From the NCBI RefSeq assembly GCF_004359215.1, contig NC_090619.1:6763062-6816055 (forward strand): DNA of 52,994 nt. The letters run 5' to 3'. Shown piece after piece: positions 40,798 to 50,765 of the stretch; positions within the stretch are counted from its first letter, which is position 1, and each line of letters opens with the position of its first letter. Both the position numbers and the translations under genes were made by a program. This DNA is from Bremia lactucae (taxonomy: Eukaryota > Oomycota > Peronosporomycetes > Peronosporales > Peronosporaceae). Under the pieces are notes generated by a model. It did not search any database, was not told the origin of the DNA, and saw only the letters and a list, made by a program, of their open reading frames with translations.

Positions 40798-41502
40798 TCA
40801 CACTGTGATCTTGTGCCGTCGTACTAACGACCGTATCACAAGTAAGGCATCGCACTCACTCGTACTACATCCACACGCTTGTGGACGCTCCAAAACGTTC
40901 ATCAGATGGCCATCTGATGAACAAGTGGTAGGCATCTTTACTGATCGATGCTGCCAGCTGATTCTTGGCTCATACGTTTTGAGCCAAGGTAAACCAAGAA
41001 TCACGTCAATTTTGTCATCGAATCATGTACGATAAAATTATCATCGTACTGTAAATCTTCTAAAGTGTCCTGTCGCTAGACGCACCGTTATCCTCGTTAA
41101 AGGGATGTCGCGCTCAGCATATTCGAGCCTACGACCATCTAGCGACTGGCGATGAATAAAGTTATTCGACGCCCCACAGTCCACTAGGGCTCTAAGTGAC
41201 AAATCATTTGTCACTTTTAACTTCAAGGTGATGAGAAATACCTCATCGCCAGATGCAGAGACACATAATGATTGTGTGTCTGGAGCAACTTTTGTCAAGA
41301 GATTTGCAAATTCTCTTGAGGTTGCGGGATCAGTAGGGCATTGCGCCCCTACTGACCCCGACCATTTTTTTTTTTTTTGGCTGTCCGCCTCGTTGTTGCG
41401 ATTTCGCAACAATGCCGGACCCGCGACCGTTGCCCTTTTTGACATTCGGTCCACGATTACTTTTAGTACCCCTCGGTACTGGGCGTGGGGCACTGCACTC
41501 AT
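40798..41502 (-). pseudogene. A3 aspartic protease
   Basis: LSLRALVDCGASNNFIHRQS holds the retropepsin active site as Asp-Cys-Gly, a known variant of Asp-Ser/Thr-Gly. Preceded by ATSREFANLLTKVAPDTQSL. The C-terminal lobe at 41004-40950 reads MILGLPWLKTYEPRISWQHR in another frame. It overlaps gag by one frame at a run of 14 A on the minus strand (41365-41378). Confidence 0.78.
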
Positions 41503-42363
41503 GAGCGTAGTGTCCTAAATTTTGACACCGATTGCATTTCTGCAATCGCTTATTGTTCGAAAAGCGAGATTTCTCGCTTTCGACATAAGAGAGGTCCATA
41601 GGTTCTGGACCTCCAAGCTCGTGTCGTCTTGGAGGACGATACGATGACGAACTAGCTTGAGTCTGTCTCAAGCTAAAGTCCTAATGTTCCGCTACGGATT
41701 TTGCTTTTTCAAGCGTATCCAGTTCCAAGCGGGACAGGTGGGTCTTTACGGGATTTTCCGTAAGACCTAGCATGAACACCGTAATTAACGTGGGTTCGTT
41801 TAATTGGGTTGTTTTCGCTTAGAGTTTTATGGGCTGGGCATAAGCGTGAACACCACGCTTGCCATGCTTGAATTTTAAAAGCTCTAATCGAGCTCTGAGC
41901 TCAGCCCTAGGAAGTTCAAACGTCTGTTTGAGCATGGTTATAAAAGCCTCAAGCGACCCAAAGACATATGGGTCGCGCAACCTAAGGCCTAAAGCCCAAG
42001 TTTTGGCACGACCTACCGAATTTGACTGAGCAAATGCGACTTGCATTTGCTCGTCGACGATATGACGAGCCCTTATGGCATCGTCCAGCACGACGAACCA
42101 TCCTATAAAGAAGTCTTCTTTGACTCTCTCGTACTTAGAGATGTCTATCTTTAAGGTTTCGGACGACGCGTGTGCGTCGTCCCTGGTACAGGGCTCTGCA
42201 CCTGTACTAACATCAACAGGCCTTGTTTAATCAGCAAGGCTACCTTCTCCTTCGCCTCGTCAAGCTCACGTTGTATGAACTTGGCGATGGCTGAATGGAG
42301 GGCATCTCTGTCCAAACCGGACAGCATGGCCAAGATAGCATCATTTTCTACGGTCGAACTCAT
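41330..42363 (-). pseudogene. A3 gag with CCHC zinc knuckle
   Basis: ATG at 42363 (MSSTVENDAILAMLSGLDRD) is the likely gag start. 42091-41819 carries the capsid-like retrotransposon gag region (WALGLRLRDPYVFGSLEAF, LPRAELRARLELLKFKHGK). 41671-41330 carries a CCHC knuckle (CNRCQNLGHYAHEC, C2C4H4C) and a basic tail. Frameshifts near 42150 and 41750 separate the parts. Confidence 0.8.
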
Positions 42364-42499
42364 TCGTTCGCCCGCACTCCTTTCTATGTCACTTAGAAAG
42401 GTGTTTCTATCACGCGAAACGTGATGCGTATTTCCATTATAATGTAACCTGTCCGTGTTTGATGGTGTGTGGTCCTCTGACGCTACAAAGTTAATTGTT

Positions 42500-42875
42500 G
42501 TTGTAATTAATAAATAGAAGCAGAAAAACTTAATTGTATTAAATACAGTTTACTTTTAACGCTCCTTAAAGCAAGTGCTTTAAAGAGAGTCTTCCTCTGT
42601 ACGTACTAGTGAAGTGAAGTGACGTGAGGCACCACTCGCATTGAAGCAGTACAAGTCGTCAGTGCCCGTTACACCTGGTAGCCTCTTTGCGCGCGTCCAG
42701 AGCTGACTGGACCGCGGAGCAAGTAGATATAATGGCCTATATTTATCTACCAATAGATAAGTTTTCTGAATATTTCCACGTAAAGTAATACTCTCCAAGT
42801 ATTATCTATTAGGTTATATATAAATAAACAACCATTAAGTGTTAATTTCATGTGACGATACACCCCGTTGTAACA
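42500..42875. repeat. Rearranged 5' LTR of A3 with an internal micro-inversion
   Basis: 42683-42875 is the 5' half of the family A LTR in minus orientation (outer end near 42875). 42500-42673 is the LTR 3' half in plus orientation, ending GCCCGTTACA. CCTGGTAGC at 42674 is the start of a primer-binding site in plus orientation. The arrangement is explained by inversion of the LTR 3' half plus PBS. Confidence 0.75.
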
Positions 42876-43132
42876 ATAATTAAGATACATAGAACTTGTT
42901 CTTTACTTCTAGAAGCAAAATAATTAAAATACAAGAAGAGGTCATACTTTGAGATTGCTCATTTGTGTATATACCTACTAAGGTCGCTGGTAGAATTAGT
43001 TACAATATGGACTTCAACAGAAGTCAAATTGTATCAAAATAGGAGTATAATATTTAAAGTTGGTTTCTCAACCTCGTAGCTTTACTAAGATATTCTGGTA
43101 CCCTTCCGTTCCTTCTCCAGTAGGTAAAAAAA
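42876..43132. other. Intergenic, 3' flank of the cytochrome b561 gene
   Basis: AT-rich spacer between A3 and the cytochrome gene. It presumably holds the 3' UTR. Nothing else recognised. Confidence 0.5.
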
Positions 43133-44138
43133 TCAGTCATCATTTTCATTAAGCAATGGAGTCACCTCCTCCTCCACGTGCGCAGTTGAATCCTGGTGCT
43201 TCGCATGCCAGATCGTAATAAGAATGGAAATGAAGCTAAGCGCCACAAGCAAACCAATGATATTTCCCAGAACGCAATCTGGCGCCATAAATCCTTTCAC
43301 GTTTTGACCATTCAGCTTACCATTCACATTGCAACTGCTGTTGAATGTGAGCTTCTCCATGATACCTGCCTCAACAGTCGCGACAACAAGTCCAAGAATC
43401 GATAGCCCGATTCCGATGTGATAAGGTAGAATTAGCTCGCGTACTCTACTATTCGCCCCAGGATAAAAGAATACAGCAAAGCCTACCAACCACTGCGACA
43501 TTTAACACGTCAGTAAAATGTCAATTCATGCCAATTTATCACATCATACGTTAATTGACAGCAAAATTAAGACTGTAAGTCCCAACCAACTGTGCAAACT
43601 GTACAGATTCGTGATGCCGTGCTCATTGTGGTAGCGAAAAACAGCCACAGCGCCCAGTGCCGCACTTAAAATGCCAAGAGCATGCAGCGACAAGTGAATG
43701 CGCTGCACAACATCTCAAAACTAAATTAGCCGTGGCTACGTCTATACTGCTTTTTAAAGCCCAATGACCTTGTTAGCTGCGTGGCTAAATGGAAGCGAGA
43801 TGTATGCCAATGATGCCTGCATAACGCAGAAGACTAGGCCAAAAGTCATAAAAAGTGGGTGCCAGTTAAACACCCGCAAGTCCGCATGACTCCATGAAAA
43901 TCCAGATATATCTTTGACACGGAGTATTCCGTCTTCCATATTGTAGGCCGTTAGTCCATTTCCCATCCAATAGATCATGAGAATCACCACTAGCAATGGT
44001 AGACTCTACGAAATGTCAGTCATATCAGTTTATCACCAGTATTGCTTTCACAATGTATGCAGGCTTGCGCAAGGCAGCAAAAGTCTGCAATTGTTGCCTT
44101 TAACCTACATGGGCTAAAATGTGCGTGACTCTTTCCAT
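43133..44138 (-). CDS. Cytochrome b561-family transmembrane protein, four exons
   Basis: Exons 44138-44109, 44005-43769, 43702-43550 and 43492-43133; introns of 103, 66 and 57 nt, all GT-AG and all phase 0, giving 259 aa. Six membrane segments are apparent. Conserved b561 features: WHPLFMTFGLVF (heme His in TM2), RIHLSLHALG (His at the cytosolic end of TM3), NLYSLHSWLGL (His in TM4) and LPYHIGIGLS (His in TM5). The second haem-ligand pairs are thus all present. These proteins bind two b haems and move electrons across a membrane, often from ascorbate to monodehydroascorbate or ferric iron. The C-terminal tail is short and acidic (EEEVTPLLNENDD), and TPLL may be a sorting signal. The first donor (GTAGGT) is good; the second donor (GTCATT) is weak but the splice restores the family pattern. 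Intact. Confidence 0.85.
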
Positions 44139-44624
44139 GTTTTCTTCAATTAGTCGAGTGAGGGTTGCTTCTTTATCTCGAAAGTACGATTTAATGAAAT
44201 TAAACAATTGCATAAACTGCCAAGCGCAATAAGTCAACATTAATTCCTAAGCAATTTAGAACTGAATATTCAATTTTAACGACCGTTCGATACCGATCCA
44301 GCCTTGTGCTCCTTCTTGATGATTTATAACTAGAACTACTTTCACTCTTAGCCAAATAAGTAAAGCAAAGAAGCCAAAAAATATATGGCTAAGCGGATTC
44401 ACAAGGCGGCCGTTCGATTTATTGGTGATGCTGCAAGATGATACCTTTTGCCTCTCTTTTTCTAATGATGCCTTCTGACACCACCTCTGCTCTAATTGCT
44501 ACTGCTGTAATCATCACCTCAACATCTGATTCAATCCTTTGATTCAACTTGTAGCGCCAAGAGACCTAGCTCGGCAATCGCGTCGGCTGCGTTTTCCCGA
44601 TCTCTTTCAGATTAGTTCACGTAC
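44139..44624. other. Intergenic region with a possible unassigned exon at 44565-44419 (minus)
   Basis: Between two minus-strand genes. On the minus strand a CTAG acceptor-like site is followed by 48 open codons (SWRYKLNQRIESDVEVMI start, HHQ-stop end at 44419). It could be an alternative last exon of the 104-aa gene, since a good GTACGTG donor lies right after that gene's stop at 44625. The junction would leave an in-frame TAG, so I do not annotate it as coding. Confidence 0.3.
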
Positions 44625-45061
44625 CTACAGACAAATCTGATACTGTTGCTGGTTGTGATAAGTATAGTGGCCTTCAATCGTTGCAACAGTATCTTTTGGT
44701 CCGTCGCCTTTTCTGGTCACTTTCTCATTTGCTGGTGCATAAAATTTGCTCTTCTTTTTTCGTAATAAATGTCTGCTGCAATGGAAAGATAAATAGTGTC
44801 TTTTTCTAACTTCAAGACAAAAAAATACATGTAGAATTCACCGAGCCAGGTCTTCGTTGTAAGTGTTTAGCTCGACTGGTATTATATGCTCGATCGGAAT
44901 AAATTTGCCAGCACAGTACAGCGAGCAGAAATAAGCGTAAGGAACTGCTTGTCTTTTAAATCAAACTTTAAAAGAATCATAGATGCAACTAATCAAATAT
45001 TACTTATTAAGCTTTGCTGCCATCGTTTACTCAGTAGATTCGTAACAGTCATAACAGCCAT
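44625..45061 (-). CDS. Unrecognised small protein, 104 aa, three exons
   Basis: Exons 45061-45004, 44947-44842 and 44775-44625; introns 56 nt (GTAATA...ACAAG) and 66 nt (GTGAAT...TTGCAG), with phases matching exactly. Start ATGGCTGTTATGACTG is the first ATG after an in-frame stop. The protein begins MAVMTVTNLLSKRWQQSL, basic and hydroxylated without early acidic residues, which could be a mitochondrial presequence. Then come VPYAYFCSLYCAGKFIPIEH and a Lys/Arg-rich segment (ARRHLLRKKKSKFYAPANEK). It ends HYTYHNQQQYQICL-stop. No family recognised. The coding reading holds across two introns in the same strand and spacing style as its neighbours, so the gene is likely real. Too fragmented to be seen by a simple ORF scan. 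The 3' end may be alternative. Confidence 0.6.
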
Positions 45062-45162
45062 GTAAGCTGATCAATTCAATGTCCCGTTTTGCATTGAAAC
45101 AGCTACATTAAGGTCAGTATTTCAGAGTCCTTTACAAAATCCACGAAGTAGCCTCTTCGAAT

Positions 45163-46248
45163 TTAGAGCTTCGGGTAAACAGATTGAGGGCCGCCAATGC
45201 CGCATGTACCGGAGCGGCTAAAACCGGCGCCGCGCTTAAGCCTCATGTAGCCATTCTCGCCCCAGTGGGTGCCCCACGAATTTTTGATTTTGAAGTAAGA
45301 TGGTGTGTACCCCACAGCCAGTACGGCATGATCAAGATCCGACGTCGCACATGAAGACACGATGCCACTCTTGTACTGCTTCCATGTGGGGTTACCTGCT
45401 GCGACGCCCACAGCCACTGGTTGACCGCTTAAAGCTCTAGTCAATCCGGCATCGCCTTCGGGAACTGATACTACACGTTGAATCGTCACGGCCTCAGGAT
45501 TACACGAAGACTGACACTGATTACTTTTACCGGATTCACCTGAAGTGTACGGGTACGTTCTGTCAGTGCAGACACTACCGGAGCGTTGGATATAGGTCAA
45601 TGCATCGCTTGGGTAGCCGCCCTCACAAGCGTCCGTTGACGTGCCGCAATCGACTAATTGTTGCTCCGAAAGCGACACCAATGGCTTCCCAGCGAGACAA
45701 ATGGCGCTTTCGAGAGCAGCCACGGCCGCAAATACCCAGCAAGAACCGCATTGACCTTGATTCTTAACACCAACAACACATCCAGACTCGGTCCAGTCCA
45801 TGCCCATACTGAGAGGCTTTGTTGAATTCGACAGCTCTTTTCTATTCTTCACCACGGATGCGTTTGCGAAACTACCCGTATCACGCTCAATTGACTGACC
45901 AATCAATTTGACAAACTCGTCGCTCGTCAGCAATGAAAATGGCGTCTCGGTAGAAAAAGTAGCCTCTGGGTTTGTCGCTTGAGCATCTTGAATTTCCAAC
46001 TTTGTCAAAAACAAACGACGCAGTTCTTCGTCTGCTTCCACGCCAAAATTCGTGGATGACAATATTGGCATAAAGCCGTGTTTTGTTGCAAACATGCCAG
46101 CATCACTTTCCTTCCACGCAATTAATTCCGACGCAAGCTCATCTTTTTCGAGAAGAAATTGAGCCATATGGTCTGTCGGGATTACAGGCTTTGAAGCGTT
46201 CGTGGCGGTAATTGAAGAAACGAGCATGAATAAAAGAGAGGTCTTCAT
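45163..46248 (-). CDS. Secreted papain-family (C1A) cysteine protease
   Basis: 361 aa from ATG 46248; an upstream in-frame ATG at 46287 would spoil the signal peptide. Signal peptide MKTSLLFMLVSSITATNA. A prodomain of about 130 aa follows; it is not a standard ERFNIN type but has FSLLTSDEFVKLIG, like the I29 inhibitor end. The mature enzyme starts near MDWTESGCVVGVKNQGQCGS. Catalytic residues are visible: oxyanion Gln and Cys in QGQCGSCWVFAA, His in SDLDHAVLAVGY, and Asn in IKNSWGTHWGENGY. Cys residues for the usual disulfides are present (VDCGTSTDACEGGYP). Intronless. Such enzymes in oomycetes are secreted to the host apoplast or act in digestion or wall remodelling; the exact role here is unknown. 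Intact. Confidence 0.92.
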   Translation of the reverse strand: MKTSLLFMLVSSITATNASKPVIPTDHMAQFLLEKDELASELIAWKESDAGMFATKHGFMPILSSTNFGVEADEELRRLFLTKLEIQDAQATNPEATFSTETPFSLLTSDEFVKLIGQSIERDTGSFANASVVKNRKELSNSTKPLSMGMDWTESGCVVGVKNQGQCGSCWVFAAVAALESAICLAGKPLVSLSEQQLVDCGTSTDACEGGYPSDALTYIQRSGSVCTDRTYPYTSGESGKSNQCQSSCNPEAVTIQRVVSVPEGDAGLTRALSGQPVAVGVAAGNPTWKQYKSGIVSSCATSDLDHAVLAVGYTPSYFKIKNSWGTHWGENGYMRLKRGAGFSRSGTCGIGGPQSVYPKL

Positions 46249-46857
46249 TTTAGCGTGGCGGATTATGTGTTGCTGGATAAAAAGCAAATTTACAAATAAA
46301 CTGCAGCTCCGATCGCCACTTGGAATCTTTGTTATGACAAATTTTCAAACCTTTTTGATAGATCGCAATACGGATGTCAATTTCGTGAAGTGCTAGAGAT
46401 GGTCGCTCCTGTTATCAGATACGCAACTAAATTGTCAACATCTTCGTCTGAGTTTATAGGTGATTGCCTCACTCCTGTAATTGGATTTTATCTGAGTACT
46501 GGACAGCATAATGGATATCAAGTGTGCCTTTGCTTTTACAATAAGCTCTCACACTTTTTGCATGATTGCAATACTGACGTCAGATCGCGCATGCTAAATT
46601 ATGGCAGGATAACGTTTCGAAATTGGCGCAATTTGAATATGAGTGATTGCCCAGGTATCTGGTACGAAATGAATGTAAGACAAGAAAGCTATTTCTTCCA
46701 CTTCAAATTGTCAAACAGTGTTTCCACAAAAAGTGAATGAATTTTGCGAGTGGGTTTAGCCACTCGCCCCTTGATTCCGCAATTGTGACGGGGCCTCACC
46801 GTATGATGCAACAGGAACTTGTAGAAATTATTAAATAGCAATAAAGCTCAGCCAAAA
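46249..46857. promoter_or_regulatory. Upstream region of the cysteine protease
   Basis: About 0.6 kb between the protease start and B5. A diverged direct repeat is present: CTTTTTGATAGATCGCAAT (46349) and CTTTTTGCATGATTGCAAT (46553), each followed by AC.GA.GTCA. A 116-codon plus-strand frame at 46390-46740 spans this repeat and is not convincing as a gene. Confidence 0.4.
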
Positions 46858-48590
46858 GGACCACTTAGCGGCATCTATGCCAACTCGGTATATCTTTGTA
46901 TCTGATTTAGAAACGAAGGCTCGCCCTCTAGCTGTCAATGTGAAGACATTTGAGGGAAAAGAGGGAGAAAATCTCCCTTTTTGATTAAGGAGATGGAGAT
47001 GTTCATTGATTCCAACTTTTTCTTATCAGAACGGCAAAGGGTGGCTATAGCCATTTCCAAACTCGGAGGTAAGGGCGATGGACTGGGTACTATCGTGCAG
47101 TACGTCAATAAACAACGCTTTCCCTTCATAAGATTTGCTGGAAAAGCAAATGACTAGCATGTTTGCACCGCCCGATCAGGCTTTTCGCATGCGAGCACGG
47201 CTCCTAGCGACTCGACAGGGTAAACGAACCCTCGAGGTTTTGTTCAGGAGTTGGGAACTCTCATTGCATTTATGCATCAAGACCCGGTACAAGAAGTAAT
47301 TGTCGTAACAATTTTTATCGGGAGTCTCAATGAGGGCGTTGTCCGGACAGAATTTTTCCGATCTTATCCTGCTGCTTTCGAAGAGGCAGTTGCCATAGCG
47401 CTACGCGCTGATGTTCGACTTTAAAGTCTGCTCGTGTTAGCACGCCTGTTTACCGAACAAGCTTTTCGAGCACATGGGTACCGTCTAATAGACCGGAATC
47501 CATGGATCTAAGCCTCGTTGAGGAAGGAGAAGAGGCTTGTCAAGCTGTATAACAGCATAAGAACATCTGTAGATGTTATATGTTCGGAAGCACGAAACAT
47601 TTACGTCCGGCCTGTCCCCTACGCAATACGCGTAAAGCTTGAAAGAGCACCAATTCCGACCTATACCAGAAATCTGGTACGGCGCGGGAAAACGTCGATA
47701 CCCAGTAGGTGCGGGCGCCCTACAGGGGAAGACCTAGGCTCTGTTGAATCTCTAGAAGGTGAGAGTAAACATGACCTAGCCCCAGCTAGCTCGGTGCGTA
47801 ATGGCACGGGGCGTGAGAACAAGCCTGGCTTGTTAGTCGCTCAAGCGACTGTGAAGGGCTTTGACAAGCCATGGTCAAATTAATTGATCGGGAGCGTCCT
47901 GCAATTATGCTCGACGCCTTTCCCTTGGAGGAAGACAACAATACGTTGAGGCGCTTAGAGCGCATGAAGGTGATACAATCACTGTTCGCTTAGCGACTGG
48001 GACTCGTGTCACTGTTCCCAAAGTCTCATTGAACTTAGGTATAAAGTTTCTGATCTTTGACAGTATGGAACGCTGTCTCGTCCTTGATTTGGATTCGAGA
48101 TATGATCTCATCCTTGGTATGGCCTCGTAGAACACCATGAGCCATGGATCAATTGGAGGTCTAAGACCTTAGGCACCACGAGCAATGTTCCTAGCAAAGT
48201 TTTGGAGATTCATGAACCCACCTTTGCTAGGCAACAGAAGCACTATTGGCGCCGATCATTGAATGAGTCTGTCAGTATGATAAACATTGGAATGTCTGAG
48301 TTAGTGAACTTAAATGTTGAAAACATTAATTCTGAGTCTGACTAAGAAGAAGGTAGTGGAACGGCACGTACTCCGTCGAGTGACACTCGTTGTAATAACG
48401 ATTCACTAAATGCTGAAAGCATTGTTGGCCTAAGGCCGAGTATTCAAGGGTGTAATATCCCTGAATAGTAGGAGTGGCATGTCTAAGTATACCGAGTGTG
48501 GTCGGCCAAGGTGGCACCATACTGAGTGTCACTAGTGACACTATTGGCGGTTCGCCAGGGCATTTCGGGTCAACCATTGTAATGCACATG
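46858..48590 (+). pseudogene. B5 gag C-terminal part, protease and linker
   Basis: Gag pieces match B1 (MFAPPDQAFRMRARLLATR at about 47160). The knuckle near 47570 reads CYMFGSTKHLRPAC, so the second Cys is lost. The protease starts NGTGRENKPGLLVAQATVKG and breaks at the active site (near 47880). The linker follows with one clear repeat unit (48480-48560). Not functional. Confidence 0.75.
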
Positions 48591-49089
48591 AAGTGACACG
48601 CAAACGGTCGCTGGACAAGGAAGTTGAGTGACCTAACTCATTTTTGGATGTCGGATTAGCCACCAGCTCTGATATAGAACCAATACAGGCTGAAAAATTG
48701 GGGACTTGAATGTCTCGGCCTCTGAGAGACGCATTAACTCTATTCCAAGATAGGGGAGATGCGAAGCGTCTATACTTTAACAAAGTGATACGAGTGAGCA
48801 ATTGCATACGCTTGTAAATGATGTAACCGGTAACATTGAGGGGTAAGTTAGCCTTGCGGCAATCCCTTCGTTGCATGCTCATTTAGAGCTAGACGAAATG
48901 TCTATCGATGAGTGCGGCCGAGGGCGACTTATCTGAGATGGTGGTCATTTGACCTACGATTGAGTTAAACTCATCGTCACTTCTGGACCAAGCTGTTCTG
49001 GATGACACAAAGCTGCAATCTTCTTCTTTTTAATAAATCTCTCTCTTCAGCTGCAATGAGTGCGCGAAGTGGGTCATCCATTTCATTTA

Positions 49090-50319
49090 TTGATTAAGAA
49101 ATTCATGTAATTCACTATACCAGCACAAACCCCTTTCCTAGAAAGGATGTTCTTCAGTACACTGCACTTGACTTAGTCGATGGTTACTACCAACTGCTCA
49201 TGCGAGCTAGCGATACCCCGCTTACAGTGGTTAGCGCCCCAAGCGATATGTTATGGGAGTGGTTGGTGATGCTACAAGGGCTTTCCAACGCCCGTGCAAC
49301 ATTTAATCGTCAAGTGACGCAACTGTTCCGCCCTCATCGAGGTTATGAACAAAATTATTTTAATGACATTTTTGTCCATAGTATTGCGGAGCAGGGTCGG
49401 TTGGATCTGGAAAACCATTTAGACCATTTGCGAGCAGTGCTCGAACGTATGCGCACAAATACATTGTATGCCAATGCATCGAAATGCATTTTTGACGCAG
49501 ATAAAAATCCTCTTCAGGGTGCCTAATTGGAAAGCGAGGCCTTAGAGCATATCCCGCTAAGGTAAAAGCCATAGTTGATTGGCCGGTTCCTAAAAACGAA
49601 TAGTATCTGCGTAAGTGGTTGGGTCTCGCCAATTATTTACACATATATAGGAAAATTGCGCTGATTTGGCTAGATTATTATCCACTCTCCTTGTGCTGAC
49701 TAGCACACAACATAATGCTTTTCGAGCAGTTAAGGATAGTCTTGCTCATGCCCCCGATTCTGGCACTGCCATATCCAAATCGGCCTATCAGTGTTGTCTG
49801 TGACGCTTCGAATTTTGCCATTGGTAGTACTCTGTTACGAATAGATGTCGATGGGCGTGAAGTGTTATTGCGTTCGAGTCTAGACAGCTTAAAGCTGCGG
49901 AAAAGAACTATTCAGTTCATGACAAAGAGTTACTTGCTATGAAGTATGCTCTCGTCAAATTCAAAGTTCATCTGCTCGGCTTTAAGCCGTTTGCGATATA
50001 TTCAGATCACGTGTCATTACGCACCGCGACTAAGCTGCCCATCTCTCGCAGAGAATGGTCCAATGGCTATCCTTTTTCGCCGAATACAACTTCGAGGTGA
50101 AGTATAAGCCTGGCAAGCAGAATGCTTTGATTGTTGCGTTATCACGCAGGCCGGACTTTGAGCTCTCTCAGTTAACGACTATAATGTGACCTATTACTGA
50201 ATTTATAGGTTGGGCTTCCGCCAAAGTGGAAACAGTGTGTAGCTCTGCCACGAGCTCTAAGGAACTCTGAATCGGGTATTAAATTACCGGCACGTTTGCG
50301 TGTAAGGTTACATCGATAT
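49090..50319 (+). pseudogene. B5 reverse transcriptase and RNase H, left of the solo LTR
   Basis: 49200-49526 holds WEWLVMLQGLSNARATFNRQ and NYFNDIFVHSIAEQG, where the first catalytic Asp is Asn. RNase H pieces follow: VVCDASNFAIGSTLL (Asp kept), HDKELLAMKYALVK in another frame, and FEVKYKPGKQNAL near 50095. It continues into the pre-integrase segment (50200-50315), where the solo LTR interrupts it. Confidence 0.78.
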
Positions 50320-50765
50320 TGTAACGGGGTGTATCGTCACATCAAATTAACACTTAAAGGTTGCTTATTAATATATTATCTAAAAGGTAGATAATGTTTG
50401 CAGGATACTACTCTATATAGCAATATTCAGAATTCTTATCCATAAATAGGTATAGACCATTATATCTATTTATTTTGCAGACTAATCAGCTGTAGGAGTA
50501 ATTAAAGAGAGAGTTACAGATAAGATAGAGATATGAATTCAATTACATATGTAGTATTAGATTATAATTTAGTTAGCATTTAGAAAAAGAGACACTTAAT
50601 TATTATACAGTTTTCATTTAACCCTCTTTAAGCTAGTTACCTTAAAGAGAAGCCTTTCTTCTGCACGTACTAGTGTACGTGGTATAACGTGAGGCACCAA
50701 TCGCAACTGAAGCAGTGCGAAGTGGACTTGTGCTGAAACAGTACAAATCGTAGTGCCCCGTTTCA
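50320..50765 (+). repeat. Solo family A LTR with GATAT target duplication, nested in B5
   Basis: 446 bp from TGTAACGGGGTGTATCG to CCCCGTTTCA, where the usual end CCCCGTTACA has one change. Flanked by GATAT on both sides (50315-50319 and 50766-50770), a perfect 5-bp target duplication. The interrupted pol resumes directly after (ATTCTATCGAGAACAACC), matching the uninterrupted reading in B1 and B2. Product of integration followed by LTR-LTR recombination. Confidence 0.95.

Larger units (their letters stand above)
34931..42875 (-). mobile_element. Element A3: nearly full-length family A gypsy element
   Basis: 7.9 kb. 5' LTR remnants (42875-42500, rearranged), gag, CCHC knuckle, protease, RT, RNase H, integrase, GPF/Y, chromodomain, antisense-ORF region, polypurine tract and a truncated 3' LTR (35247-34931). 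It has the longest uninterrupted retroelement frame in the window (39400-38012, 462 aa), and RT FDD and the integrase Glu are intact. No target duplication can be checked because both outer LTR ends are damaged. Confidence 0.88.

Noticed and set aside
42876..43132. Remainder of element B4 on the far side of A3
   Set aside because: I looked for family B sequence resuming after A3, as expected for a simple nested insertion, and found none.
46390..46740. 116-aa plus-strand ORF upstream of the cysteine protease
   Set aside because: Cys/Asn/Phe-rich with no domain, spans a diverged direct repeat in a likely promoter and has no coding-like codon pattern that I can see.
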